From Rhodanobacter sp. OK091 (GTDB lineage Bacteria; Pseudomonadota; Gammaproteobacteria; Xanthomonadales; Rhodanobacteraceae): 64,000 bases of DNA. Positions within the stretch are counted from its first letter, which is position 1; the number at the start of each line of letters is the position of its first letter. The stretch lies in NCBI RefSeq assembly GCF_900142825.1, contig NZ_FRCH01000001.1, positions 62,001 to 126,000 on the forward strand. Reading direction: 5' to 3'. This document shows positions 41,681 through 50,668 of the stretch, piece after piece. The translations under genes and the position numbers were made by a program. The notes under the pieces are model-generated. The model made no database searches. It worked only from the letters and a program-made list of their open reading frames with translations, and was not told where the DNA came from.

Positions 41681-42697
41681 TCAGCGTTTCGATCTTTCTT
41701 CCGGTTTAGCTTCCTTCGCCAGTGCCGCATGTGCCAGCTCCAGCGCCTTGTCCAGCGCCTGGTCAGGCGGTGTCGGCACGTCCGGCTTCACGCCCACGCC
41801 CTGCCAGTCGGTACCGGTAATGGGATTGATCGAACGCATCTCGGGCAATTTGATCAGAAAGTGATCGGTCAGGCGCCGACGCTCATACGGATGCGCGCCG
41901 CCGCCACTGGCTTCGCCCACCACCGTGATGCGCTTCATGGCCTGCAAGTCGTAGGCGAAGGCTTCCGCCGCTGAAAAAGTCTTGTGCGAGATGAGTACAT
42001 AGACGGGCTTTGTGCCGCCGAATCGACGGCCGGGCACCCATACCGGCGTCGTGGCGCGAGTAAGCAGGTTGCTCGGGCGATCGTAGGTCGCGCTCATCTC
42101 CGCCGGCTTGTCCAGCAGATAGGCGGCCATGAGCATATCCATGCCACTGTCGCCGCCACCGTTATTGCGCAAATCGATGATCAGCACCTTGGACTGCGCC
42201 AGCAACGTCATGGCGGATTGCAGCATGTCGGCAGCGACGCGTGGCGGCGCGAACAAGCGCAGATCGAGATAGCCGATGTCGTCGTCGATGCGCCGCACGC
42301 TTTCAAAACCGTGATTGACCGCAGGGCCTGCCCAACTGTCGTCGTCTTCTTCGTATTGATCGGCCGTTCCGGCATCGGGCGGCGGCACAACCTGGGCGCT
42401 GTAGTTGATGCGGAAATGTCCGTCACCGGAAAGCTTGCGCAGCTCCAACGTCAGCGCCTGGGCGAAGGCCCCAGGATCGCTGTCGTGCTTGAACGCATCG
42501 GTCTTCGCCTCGCGGCGGATCGCATCGGCGACCTTGCGGCCCATGGCCGGATCAACGTACCGGGCCTGGATAATCTCCGCGGCCTGCTCGATCACTTCGC
42601 GTTGACTGTCCGCTTTCACGACCGAAGCGTGGATATCCGCAGCGACGGCGCAGCAGGAGCCGAGAACCAGTGAAATGGCCAGCACGATATGTTTCAT
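41681..42697 (-). CDS. Exported S41-family (tail-specific type) peptidase
   Basis: A 338-residue periplasmic serine peptidase. Signal peptide (IVLAISLVLGSCCAVAA, cleavage near AAD), a helical N-terminal region with EQAAEIIQARYVDPAMG, no obvious PDZ domain, and the S41 core with LIIDLRNNGGGDSG and the nucleophile Ser242 in HKTFSAAEAFAY, then GEASGGGAHP. Its promoter carries the same dyad as the marR gene upstream, so that MarR protein is its likely repressor. The layout resembles IRBP-like S41 members. Confidence 0.88.
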   Translation of the reverse strand: MKHIVLAISLVLGSCCAVAADIHASVVKADSQREVIEQAAEIIQARYVDPAMGRKVADAIRREAKTDAFKHDSDPGAFAQALTLELRKLSGDGHFRINYSAQVVPPPDAGTADQYEEDDDSWAGPAVNHGFESVRRIDDDIGYLDLRLFAPPRVAADMLQSAMTLLAQSKVLIIDLRNNGGGDSGMDMLMAAYLLDKPAEMSATYDRPSNLLTRATTPVWVPGRRFGGTKPVYVLISHKTFSAAEAFAYDLQAMKRITVVGEASGGGAHPYERRRLTDHFLIKLPEMRSINPITGTDWQGVGVKPDVPTPPDQALDKALELAHAALAKEAKPEERSKR

Positions 42698-42745
42698 GGG
42701 TTCGGACCTTGGCGGTCGCCATCATCATCGCAAGTCGACGGAAAA

Positions 42746-42774
42746 ACTATATAAGCGCTGTTACATATCGTCCA
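42746..42774 (-). promoter_or_regulatory. Promoter of the S41 gene with MarR-type operator
   Basis: On the minus strand TGGACG (42774-42769) and TATAGT (42751-42746) have a 17-base spacer. The dyad TATATAAGCGCTGTTACATA (plus strand, 42748-42767) fills it. The half sites match at 7 of 10 positions. An equivalent dyad lies in the same place in the promoter at 43375-43403. Confidence 0.75.
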
Positions 42775-42873
42775 CCCAACTAAAGGCACGGTAGCCGTGC
42801 AGGCGCCGTCGAGCCCCCGTCGGCGACTCGGCGAGTTGAAAAAAGGACAAAACAGCCCTTTCCCAATAATCCT

Positions 42874-43368
42874 TCAGACGTCGCCGGCCTTTTCGCGCTT
42901 CTTCAACGTTGCGTTGGCAGACAGCAGCCGTGTAGAAAACGGCCGTTGGTCGAGTGCTTCAATCGCTTCTTGCAAGACCCGGGATAGCGGCACCGAAAGA
43001 CTACGATCAAGGTCCGCAGCCGCGATGGATGTCGCCGCCCAGCAGCGCTCGAGCGAGTCGATTTTGCGCTTCGCGCTCGCTGTCAAGGAGACGATGCGCT
43101 CACGCCCGTCCCCGCCTTGACCGTATTTCACCCACTTCTGCATCACCATCTGCGACACCGTCTGGCTGACCGCAGAATGGCTGATGCCTGCGTAATCGGC
43201 GATGGTTCGGATCGACGACGGACCTGACGCAAGCAGCACGCGGATCACCGGCGTAAAGCGAGGCCTGTAGTCCAGACCCTCCGCTCGATAGCTGTCCTCG
43301 ACGGCACCATCCAGGAGTTCGGTCAGGTGACGGAGCAATGTGCCTAAAGATGCCGTTGGATCCTTCAT
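42874..43368 (-). CDS. MarR-family regulator
   Basis: A 164-residue winged-helix regulator: RFTPVIRVLLASGPSSIRTIADYAGISHSAVSQTVSQM gives the recognition helix, followed by the wing region GGDGRERIVSLTASAKRKIDSLE. The ATG at 43368 is taken instead of a TTG two codons earlier. It has no ribosome site and lies only six bases from a predicted -10 box, so the mRNA may be leaderless. The S41 peptidase gene follows on the same strand, 176 bases on. Confidence 0.9.
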   Translation of the reverse strand: MKDPTASLGTLLRHLTELLDGAVEDSYRAEGLDYRPRFTPVIRVLLASGPSSIRTIADYAGISHSAVSQTVSQMVMQKWVKYGQGGDGRERIVSLTASAKRKIDSLERCWAATSIAAADLDRSLSVPLSRVLQEAIEALDQRPFSTRLLSANATLKKREKAGDV

Positions 43369-43374
43369 CTTCAA

Positions 43375-43403
43375 AACATAGAAGCGCTGTTATATGGCGT
43401 CAA
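43375..43403 (-). promoter_or_regulatory. Promoter of the marR gene with its operator
   Basis: TTGACG (43403-43398) and TATGTT (43380-43375) on the minus strand have a 17-base spacer. The dyad CATAGAAGCGCTGTTATATG (plus strand, 43377-43396) covers it and shares the AAGCGCTGTTA core with the S41 promoter. The start codon is 6 bases past the -10 box. Confidence 0.78.
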
Positions 43404-43469
43404 GCGAACTCCGCCATGGCTAGCTCCTTCCGCGGCTGGCGATCTCGCCTCGCCGATGCAGCGAGTTGA

Positions 43470-43781
43470 TCACGATGCCTTCCTCACGACGCTGGCGATC
43501 TGTTCGTAATGCCGCATCTCCAGGATGCGAGTCACCCAGGGCTTGATGGCGGAGAAAAACTGCTGGAAGTCCCCGCTCCGCCGAAAACCCTGCATATGCC
43601 CTTCCACCGAATCCCACTCGATGCGCAGGATATAGCAGGACGCTTCGTCCAGGCCGCGCGACAATTCGTAGCCCATGCAGTGGGGCGATGCATCGAGGCT
43701 TAGCCCCGCCTTGGCATAATCGGCCTCGAACGCATCGGCGTCCTGCGCGGGAATGTCATATCGGATGTATTCCACGATCAT
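43470..43781 (-). CDS. ABM-type monooxygenase domain protein (first copy)
   Basis: A 103-residue dimeric alpha/beta-barrel protein of the antibiotic-biosynthesis-monooxygenase type: MIVEYIRYDIPAQDADAFEADY, CYILRIEWDSVEGHMQGFRRS and FFSAIKPWVTRILEMRHYE. The start at 43781 has AGGAGG at ideal distance. Family members oxidise quinols or degrade heme; the substrate is not evident. It is divergent from an HxlR regulator gene, with a tandem repeat between. Confidence 0.82.
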   Translation of the reverse strand: MIVEYIRYDIPAQDADAFEADYAKAGLSLDASPHCMGYELSRGLDEASCYILRIEWDSVEGHMQGFRRSGDFQQFFSAIKPWVTRILEMRHYEQIASVVRKAS

Positions 43782-43796
43782 GGGCTGTCCTCCTGA

Positions 43797-43828
43797 GCAA
43801 GATACAAACTGGGCAAGATGCATACTGG
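43797..43828. promoter_or_regulatory. Tandem 16-bp direct repeat between ABM and hxlR-type genes
   Basis: GCAAGATACAAACTGG (43797-43812) is followed at once by GCAAGATGCATACTGG (43813-43828), 14 of 16 bases identical. It lies 16 bases upstream of the ABM start codon. As the only ordered sequence in the divergent gap it is the likely HxlR-family operator. Confidence 0.6.
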
Positions 43829-43890
43829 CCGCCTTTGTAGTGCACTTCGCCACCACACGCTACGCACCTTCAGGTAACCCGAAGCCGACC

Positions 43891-44253
43891 ATGGATGCCA
43901 AGACCACTACCCGTCGCCACTCGTCGTTCGCCTGCCCGGTCGATGTCACGCTGAGCATGATCAACGGCAAGTGGAAGCCGTTGATCCTGTGGCAGCTGGC
44001 CACACGGCCGCGGCGCTTCAGCGAACTGCAAATGGCGATGCCTCGCGTATCGCACAAGATGCTCACCCAGCAACTGCGTCAGCTGGAAGCCGATGGCGTG
44101 ATCCAGCACATCGCCCACGACCAGCCTTCGGCCGCAAGCACATACCAGCTGACCGAATTCGGGTGTACCTTGCGCCCGGCGCTCGACGCGCTTGCTGCCT
44201 GGGGGAAAACCCACCACCAGGCGATCGGCGCGGACTACCCGAGCTGGGAGTGA
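43891..44253 (+). CDS. HxlR-family winged-helix regulator
   Basis: A 120-residue HxlR/DUF24 regulator with the family block CPVDVTLSMINGKWKPLILWQL, recognition helix VSHKMLTQQLRQLEADGVI and C-terminal LTEFGCTLRPALDALAAWG. A Cys (in FACPVD) at the conserved sensor position fits electrophile or disulfide sensing, as in YodB/HypR. It is divergent from the ABM monooxygenase gene, its likely target. Confidence 0.92.
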   Translation: MDAKTTTRRHSSFACPVDVTLSMINGKWKPLILWQLATRPRRFSELQMAMPRVSHKMLTQQLRQLEADGVIQHIAHDQPSAASTYQLTEFGCTLRPALDALAAWGKTHHQAIGADYPSWE

Positions 44254-44385
44254 CATGTCGCCACAGGCACAAAGTCCTTGAGCGAGTTTCGGCATGCGAC
44301 AGGAAAGCGTCTCGATGCCGGGGCAGTCGATCCCGCGATACACACGCCTGACCAGCTGTGAGCCATTCATCGATAGGAGAAGTGC

Positions 44386-45735
44386 ATGTCGTTTCGATCT
44401 GCCTTGCCATGGTTTTTGCTGACGGCTCTCGCGCCTGTCGCGATCGCCGCCACCTCGCCGGATCCCACGCCGGCGTCCGCCCGTGCCCGCTTCGACGAGG
44501 CCACCCATCAATGCCGGATGGACAACGGTCGGCTGTGGGGCAAGTCGCTGTGCGGACCGATGCTGCTGGTGGTGCCCGCCACGCGACAGGTGATCGCCAG
44601 CCAGTCCGATGCGCAAGGCAAGCTGCATGCCGAGGGCAGCGTATTCGTCGGTCAGCTACCGCCCCAGGAGAACATCGCCAACACCTCGCTGACCTGGGCC
44701 GGCGTGCAATGGAGCGAGATGCTGTGGCCGCTGCCCGACGATGCGCAGGATCGGCGCACGCTGATGGCACACGAATCCTTCCACCGCATCCAGGACAGTC
44801 TCGGCCTGCGCGCCGGCGATGGCGATAACGCGCATATGGACACCTTCGAAGGCCGTTACACGATGCAGCTGGAATGGCGCGCGCTGGACGCCGCACTGGC
44901 GGCCACCACCGACGCCGATCGCCGCGCACGCGTCACCGATGCCTTGGCCTTCCGCGCCGCGCGCTATCGGAGCTTTCCCACCGCTGCGCAATCCGAAGCC
45001 GTGCTCGAACGCAACGAGGGCCTGGCTGAATACACCGGCGTGATGGTGGGCAACAACACCTCGGCCGAGCGGCTGGCGGTGGCGCACAAAGACCTCACCA
45101 TCCATACGCACGATGCAGGCCTGACACGCTCGTTCGCCTACGCCACCGGCCCGGCGTATGGCCTGCTGCTGGATCGCTATCGTCCCGGCTGGCGCCACGA
45201 CATCGTGCAAGGCGGTTCACCGGCATCCTTGCTGGCTGCCGCACTGCACATCGACATGACGGCGGCGGCGGAGATCAACTCGCGCGCTGCCCGTTACGAC
45301 AGCGTCGCCCTGATGGCAACCGAGCGCGACCGGGCCGCCGCACAGGCCCGGCAAGTCGCCGCATACACCGCCCAGTTCGTCACCGGCCCGGTAGTGCTGG
45401 TGCCACTGAAGCACATGAAGGTGCAGTTCAACCCGAGCAACCTGGTACCGCTCGGCAAAGCCGGCACGGTCTACCCGACCATGCACATCAATGACGACTG
45501 GGGCAGCATCGACGTGAACGGTGGTGCCCTGCTCGCCAGCGACTGGTCGCGCCTGTCGGTAGCTGCGCCATCCGGCAAGCTCCACGGCGACAACCTGCAG
45601 GGCAAAGGCTGGACCATGCAACTGGCGCCGGGATGGCAGGTCGTGCGCGGCAAGCGTAAAGGCGACTGGATGGTGAAACCGGCCGCTCAAAATAGGCGTC
45701 CAGCGCCACGGGGTTTGAAAAAACCAGCGTCGTAA
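44386..45735 (+). CDS. Exported protein with HExxH metallopeptidase motif
   Basis: A 449-residue protein with signal peptide (SALPWFLLTALAPVAIAA). Zincin elements are visible: HESFH at 129-133 within TLMAHESFHRIQDSLGL, and downstream NEGLAEYTG at 210-218, which could supply the third ligand as in gluzincins. The C-terminal part (about 360-430) looks like a beta-rich domain without known signature. I do not recognise the family. ATAGGAG precedes the start. It stands alone after the hxlR-type gene (132 bases). Confidence 0.65.
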   Translation: MSFRSALPWFLLTALAPVAIAATSPDPTPASARARFDEATHQCRMDNGRLWGKSLCGPMLLVVPATRQVIASQSDAQGKLHAEGSVFVGQLPPQENIANTSLTWAGVQWSEMLWPLPDDAQDRRTLMAHESFHRIQDSLGLRAGDGDNAHMDTFEGRYTMQLEWRALDAALAATTDADRRARVTDALAFRAARYRSFPTAAQSEAVLERNEGLAEYTGVMVGNNTSAERLAVAHKDLTIHTHDAGLTRSFAYATGPAYGLLLDRYRPGWRHDIVQGGSPASLLAAALHIDMTAAAEINSRAARYDSVALMATERDRAAAQARQVAAYTAQFVTGPVVLVPLKHMKVQFNPSNLVPLGKAGTVYPTMHINDDWGSIDVNGGALLASDWSRLSVAAPSGKLHGDNLQGKGWTMQLAPGWQVVRGKRKGDWMVKPAAQNRRPAPRGLKKPAS

Positions 45736-45887
45736 TGCCGCCGAGGCCCTGACATGACGCTCTGAAGCCAAGCCCTCGATGCAACGGTATGGCGGTGCGT
45801 CTCCAGCTCCGGCGCGCAGGCGAAGCGACAGCTTCCGTCAGGGTTTATTTTTCGCAGCATCATTTTTACGACACGAGGAACCCATCC

Positions 45888-46343
45888 ATGTCTTATCCGC
45901 GACAGCTCCCTGCTACCGGCACGTGCCGCTGTGGCCGCGTGCGTTTGCGTGTCACCAAGCCGGCCCTGCTCACCATGGCGTGCCACTGCCACGGCTGCCA
46001 GAAGATGACGGGCAGCGCGTTTTCGCTGTCGCTAGCGATGCCCGCCGACGGGGTGGAGGTGCTCGAGGGCGAACTGGTCCGCGGCGCCTTGCAGGAGGAG
46101 CACATCCACCTGTATTGCGCGTTCTGCAAGTCGTGGGTGATGACCCGTCCGGCGGGAATCGACTGGCTGATCAACCTGCGTGCCTCGATGCTCGACCCGC
46201 ATGCGGACTTCGTGCCGTTCATCGAGACCTATACCGATGCCCGGCTCTCCTGGGTATCGACCCCGGCCAAGCACAGCTTTGCCGGCCTGCCGGCGATGGA
46301 GGAGTATCAGCCGCTGGTCGAGGCATTCGCCGCCGAAGCTTGA
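45888..46343 (+). CDS. GFA-family (glutathione-dependent formaldehyde-activating-like) protein
   Basis: A 151-residue zinc protein of the GFA fold. The Cys ligands are in GTCRCGRVRLRV, ACHCHGCQKMTGSAFS and LYCAFCKSW. The start at 45888 has GAGGA about nine bases upstream, preferred over the longer frame. Most family members have no proven reaction; the name comes from the Paracoccus enzyme. Confidence 0.88.
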   Translation: MSYPRQLPATGTCRCGRVRLRVTKPALLTMACHCHGCQKMTGSAFSLSLAMPADGVEVLEGELVRGALQEEHIHLYCAFCKSWVMTRPAGIDWLINLRASMLDPHADFVPFIETYTDARLSWVSTPAKHSFAGLPAMEEYQPLVEAFAAEA

Positions 46344-46521
46344 TCGAATGCCCGCTCCGAGCCGCCCCCTCCTGACCTTCTGCAGGATCAATGGTTTTGG
46401 CCCGTATTTTCCCGAAGCCGGCGAGGCGTGAACCTCGTCTTCTTTCGCTCCCCCCAAGCGCTACCATACTGGCACTACACCTGCACAGCACCACGCCCGG
46501 GCGCTAGAGCCCGGCAATGTC

Positions 46522-47415
46522 ATGATCTCGAAGCTGCCTCCCCTTGCCGAAGTGCTCGAACTGGTTCCCGACGCGGTCTGCGTCGTCGATGCCGAGGGCC
46601 ACTTTCTGTACGTCAATGGATGCTTCGAGGAGATCTTCGGCTACGCACCCGACGAGGTGCTTGGGCGGCGAATATTCGACCTGATCCATCCCGATGACCG
46701 CGCGGCGACCATCCAGCAAGCCCAACAGGTGATGGGCGGCACGCCGCAGCGGCATTTCCGCAATCGCTACATCCACAAGAACGGTCACAGCGTAGACATC
46801 CAATGGTCGGCCCGCTGGCTGCCCGACTACGGTGTGCGTATCGGGGTAGCCCACGAAGTAACCGAACTGCGCCGCACCGAGCGTGAGCTGGAGCACCGCG
46901 CCAGCCACGATCCGTTGACCGGATTGTCCAACCGCCACCGGTTGCACTGCGAGTTGCAATACGCCATTGCTCACGCGGCACAGACCGGCGACGGACTGGC
47001 CGTGCTCTACATGGACCTCGACGGCTTCAAGGAAGTCAACGATCGGGGCGGGCATGACGCCGGCGACCGCCTGCTGTGCGAGGTCGCGCAGCGACTGCAG
47101 CATGGTCTCCGTCAAGGCGACTTGGTGGCCCGTGTCGGTGGCGACGAGTTTGTCGCGCTGCTGTCTGGCTGCCGCGATATCGAAGCCGCCCGGATCGTCG
47201 CCGATGGCCTGCGCGCTCGCCTGAGCCTGCCCTACACGCTACCCGATGGCTTGTTCCAGCTGGATGCCAGCGTCGGGATCGCCTGTTTCCCCACAGACGG
47301 AAGCGACCCGTACGCCTTGCTGGCGCACGCCGACCGCGCGATGTATGTGGACAAGCGCCAGCGGCCGCGGCGCGGTGACACCGACCTGGCCCGCGACATC
47401 GCCGCGGACGCCTGA
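46522..47415 (+). CDS. PAS-GGDEF diguanylate cyclase
   Basis: A 297-residue soluble protein. A PAS domain (about 7-118) with VCVVDAEGHFLYVNGCFEEIFGY is followed by a GGDEF domain with intact GGDEF at 206-210 and an I-site RQGD at 197-200, five residues upstream, so a product-inhibited active cyclase is expected. No membrane helix is seen. It is the second cyclic-di-GMP gene in the window and is unlinked to the first. Confidence 0.93.
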   Translation: MISKLPPLAEVLELVPDAVCVVDAEGHFLYVNGCFEEIFGYAPDEVLGRRIFDLIHPDDRAATIQQAQQVMGGTPQRHFRNRYIHKNGHSVDIQWSARWLPDYGVRIGVAHEVTELRRTERELEHRASHDPLTGLSNRHRLHCELQYAIAHAAQTGDGLAVLYMDLDGFKEVNDRGGHDAGDRLLCEVAQRLQHGLRQGDLVARVGGDEFVALLSGCRDIEAARIVADGLRARLSLPYTLPDGLFQLDASVGIACFPTDGSDPYALLAHADRAMYVDKRQRPRRGDTDLARDIAADA

Positions 47416-47460
47416 TCGCCCGTTGTTCCCTGGCTTTTTGGCCAGCCGCAGGCGTGAGGT

Positions 47461-48048
47461 TCAACCACCGTATTGCTTGGGGAGCGGCAGGTCGGGACGC
47501 TCGCCCTGCCAGTAAATCGTCACCACCCACCAGCGATGGCCGTCGAACAGCAGTTGGAAGCTGTTGATGCCGCGCTGGAACGGCTTGGCATCCGCTTCGG
47601 CATGACGCGATTCGTAGGTGCTGAACACCTGGGCGATGTCGCCGTAGCGCTCCACCGTGCGGTGCGACTCGCGTTCGAAGAACCCATCTTTCTCCATAAG
47701 AGGTTCGGCCCGGCGAATGTAGTCCTCTACGCTCATGACGCGGGCCTCGCTGGCGCCGCCGTCCTTGCCCGCATGCACGGAAATCAGCCGGGCGCCCGGA
47801 ACAAACAGCGAGCGCATGCGATCCCAATCGCGCTTCTGGCCTTTGGCGCCGGAGATCACGCTGTAGACCGCCTTCATGACCGCGTCCATCGAGGACACAT
47901 CCGTGGGTTGCGCGACGGGTGTTGCGGGTGTGCCGGCGGCGGTTTGGCTGGATGCCGCAGCACTTTGCGCCGCGACCGGCTGCCATGCGGACGCTGCGAA
48001 CACCAGCGCGCAAGGCAACAGCCACGTACGGAACGAGATAAGACGCAT
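47461..48048 (-). CDS. Exported NTF2-like protein (second copy)
   Basis: A 195-residue protein with signal peptide (TWLLPCALVFAASAWQPVAA, cleavage near AAQ), a Thr/Ala-rich linker and an NTF2-like domain: MDAVMKAVYSVISGAKGQKRDWDRMRSLFVPGARLI, then VMSVEDYIRRAEPL and a C-terminal strand FDGHRWWVVTIYWQ. GGAGAG precedes the ATG at 48048. Function unknown. Confidence 0.8.
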   Translation of the reverse strand: MRLISFRTWLLPCALVFAASAWQPVAAQSAAASSQTAAGTPATPVAQPTDVSSMDAVMKAVYSVISGAKGQKRDWDRMRSLFVPGARLISVHAGKDGGASEARVMSVEDYIRRAEPLMEKDGFFERESHRTVERYGDIAQVFSTYESRHAEADAKPFQRGINSFQLLFDGHRWWVVTIYWQGERPDLPLPKQYGG

Positions 48049-48370
48049 GGTGTGCTCTCCGCTGTTCGTGAGATGAAGACCGTACCGCATGTCGCACACG
48101 ACCCCGAACCAGACATCGCGCCGCCTGGGCCGCGCCAATCCGCTGCCTGGCCTGGCAAGCGGAACTGACCCCTTTCTGCTTGGGGGTGTCCCGTCGCAGT
48201 GCCTCACCTTAGCGACGCCCGCATGCATTCCGGAACATGACTGACGACACAGGTGTCAGCATGGCCACCGCACCAACGGGACCCCGTCGAGCGGCCGCGT
48301 TACCATCGTCACTTGCCTGGCACCGGCCGGCGTACGACGCTTGACCGGGTGACCCTGGGGAGCGAACAAC
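48049..48370. other. Divergent intergenic region, 322 bases
   Basis: It separates the NTF2-like and DUF1624 genes. No gene is supported. The palindrome GACACAGGTGTC (48246-48257) is the most ordered element and could be an operator; no clear promoter pair was found. Confidence 0.4.
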
Positions 48371-49591
48371 GTGAACATCGCAACGCCCTCTCTTGCAGTT
48401 CGCGCGACAGCCGACGAAATCCCAACCGCCCGTGTCCGCATCGAGTCGGTCGACCTGCTGCGCGGAATCATCATCGTCATCATGGCGCTGGATCACGTCC
48501 ACGATTTCTTCGGTGCGCTCGATGCCAGCCCGACTGATCTCGCCACCACCACGCCAGCACTTTTCTTCACTCGCTGGATCACCCACTTCTGCGCCCCGGT
48601 GTTTTTCATGCTCACCGGCACCGGCGCCTGCCTGGCGCTTCAGCGCATGTCGAAAAGCGAACTGTCGCGATTCCTGCTCACGCGCGGTCTGTGGTTGCTC
48701 TTCCTCGAAGTGGTGGTGATGCGTTTTGCCCTGCAGTTCAACCTCGACTACCGAGTGACCATGATCACCGTGCTGTGGGCGCTGGGCTGGTCGATGATCG
48801 TGCTGGCGGGGCTGATCCATCTGCCGAATTGGGCCATCCTCGCTTTCGGCGTTGTCCTGGTTGCGGGCCACAACCTGCTGGACGGCATTCCACCGACGGC
48901 TTTCGGCAGCCTCGCACCGCTGTGGTCGGTGCTTCATGCGCCAGGCTTTCTCCTCAACACCCCCGGCCATATCGTGTTCGTCGCCTATCCGCTGATCCCC
49001 TGGCTGGGCGTGACCGCGCTCGGCTACATGCTGGGACAGACGTATGGCTGGAGCGACGACCGCCGCCGGGCGCTGCTGCTCCGGCTCGGCGTCGGGCTCA
49101 GCCTGGGCTTCGTGCTGCTGCGGCTGCTGAACGTATACGGCGATCCGGTGCCGTGGTCGGTGCAGAAGTCTCCACTATGGACGCTGCTGTCCTTCCTCAA
49201 TCTCCTGAAGTACCCGCCGTCGCTGCTGTTCCTGATGATGACGCTGGGGCCGGCGCTGCTGCTGTTGCACGCGTTCGACAACGGCGTGCCGGGCTTGCTG
49301 CGCCCGGCACTGATCATCGGCAAAGTGCCGCTGTTCTTCTATGTCCTGCACTTCTACCTGATCCACCTGCTGGCGGTGGCTACCTGCTATCTGCGTTTCG
49401 GCAACGTGAGCGGCATGTTCCAGTCGCCTGACCTCGGCCACTTCCCGTTCACCGCGCCACCGGGATGGGACATCGGACTGCCGACGATCTACCTGCTGTG
49501 GGCATGCGTGGTGCTGGCCTTGTACCCGCTCTGCCGCTGGTATGCCGGCGTAAAGCGGCGGCGCAAGGACTGGTGGCTCAGCTATCTTTGA
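48371..49591 (+). CDS. DUF1624 membrane acyltransferase-like protein
   Basis: A 406-residue polytopic membrane protein of the heparan-alpha-glucosaminide N-acetyltransferase-like (DUF1624) family. The N-terminal signature RIESVDLLRGIIIVIMALDHVHDFF is diagnostic, followed by about ten hydrophobic helices. The start is GTG with GGGGAG upstream. Members are thought to transfer acyl groups across the membrane; the acceptor is unknown. Confidence 0.9.
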   Translation: MNIATPSLAVRATADEIPTARVRIESVDLLRGIIIVIMALDHVHDFFGALDASPTDLATTTPALFFTRWITHFCAPVFFMLTGTGACLALQRMSKSELSRFLLTRGLWLLFLEVVVMRFALQFNLDYRVTMITVLWALGWSMIVLAGLIHLPNWAILAFGVVLVAGHNLLDGIPPTAFGSLAPLWSVLHAPGFLLNTPGHIVFVAYPLIPWLGVTALGYMLGQTYGWSDDRRRALLLRLGVGLSLGFVLLRLLNVYGDPVPWSVQKSPLWTLLSFLNLLKYPPSLLFLMMTLGPALLLLHAFDNGVPGLLRPALIIGKVPLFFYVLHFYLIHLLAVATCYLRFGNVSGMFQSPDLGHFPFTAPPGWDIGLPTIYLLWACVVLALYPLCRWYAGVKRRRKDWWLSYL

Positions 49592-49696
49592 GCGTCATCC
49601 GGCACGTGGGGAATTTGAAGCATCCGGCAGTGGGCGCCGGTCCGAATCCATCCTCTAGCCAGCAGACGATGGATTTCATCCCGACTTCTCCTGTAC

Positions 49697-50620
49697 CTAT
49701 ACATTGGCCAGGAACGTCGCGGACGGAGCGAAAAACAGCGTGCCGGTGACGGCTTTGCTGAAGTCCAGCAGGCGGTCATAGTTGCCCGGGGGCTGACCGA
49801 CGAACATGTTGACCAGCATCTGCTCGATCCGGTCCGGCGATCGCGCGTAACCGATGAAGTAGGTGCCGAACTCGCCCTTGCCCACCTCGCCGAACGGCAT
49901 GTTGTCGCGCACGATTTGCAGCTGCTTGCCGTCCTTCTCGATATTGGTCAGTACGTTGTGCGCGTAGGGGGCTTTCTCGGCATCCGTCTGTTCGATATCC
50001 GAGAGTTTCGCCCTGCCGACGATGTTTTCCTGTTGCTCGACGGGCACCGCGTTCCATGCCTTCAGATCGTGAAGGTACTTCTGCGTAATCACATAACTTC
50101 CACCGGCGAAGGCAGTGTCTTCGTCGCCGATGATCGCAGCGTCGATGGCGTCCTGATCCACGGGATTCTCGGTGCCGTCGACAAAGCCGAGTAGATCGCG
50201 TTCGTCGAAGTATTTGAAGCCGTGCACTTCGTCTGCCGTAGCGACGCCATCGCCGAGGCGGGACATGATCTGCGTCGCCAGCTCGAAGCACAGATCCATG
50301 CGCGTGGCGCGGATATGGAAAAGCATATCGCCTGGCGTGGAAACGGCGTGGTGCTGTCCCTTGATCTCGCGGAACGGATGCAGATCGCGGGGCCTCGGTT
50401 GCCCGAAAAGCCGGTCCCACGCGCCGGACCCGAAGGCCATGATGCAAGACAGGCGTCCGTCGGGATCGCGAAAACCCACCGCGCGCAAAAGAGACGCCAG
50501 GTCGCCACAAAGCGCCCGCACTGCCTCTTCGTGCTGAGGTCCGGGATTCAACGTCACCACGAGAAAAATGGCGGCGCTCGTAAGCTTGGCGACAACGGGT
50601 TGCGGAACGACGGAAGACAC
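49697..50620 (-). CDS. Dyp-type heme peroxidase (YfeX-like)
   Basis: A 307-residue cytoplasmic dye-decolorizing peroxidase. The GxxDG motif is intact as GFVDG at 145-149 with catalytic Asp148, within LLGFVDGTENPVD; the heme-side region includes PYAHNVLTNI and VRDNMPFGEVGKGEFGTYF. No signal peptide or encapsulin tag was noticed. The start is GTG with AAGGGG upstream. YfeX-type enzymes oxidise porphyrinogens and phenols. Confidence 0.93.
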   Translation of the reverse strand: MSSVVPQPVVAKLTSAAIFLVVTLNPGPQHEEAVRALCGDLASLLRAVGFRDPDGRLSCIMAFGSGAWDRLFGQPRPRDLHPFREIKGQHHAVSTPGDMLFHIRATRMDLCFELATQIMSRLGDGVATADEVHGFKYFDERDLLGFVDGTENPVDQDAIDAAIIGDEDTAFAGGSYVITQKYLHDLKAWNAVPVEQQENIVGRAKLSDIEQTDAEKAPYAHNVLTNIEKDGKQLQIVRDNMPFGEVGKGEFGTYFIGYARSPDRIEQMLVNMFVGQPPGNYDRLLDFSKAVTGTLFFAPSATFLANV

Positions 50621-50668
50621 TAGCTACCCCTTATCAATGGTTTTGCCCAGTATGACTGGGCTCTTTCT

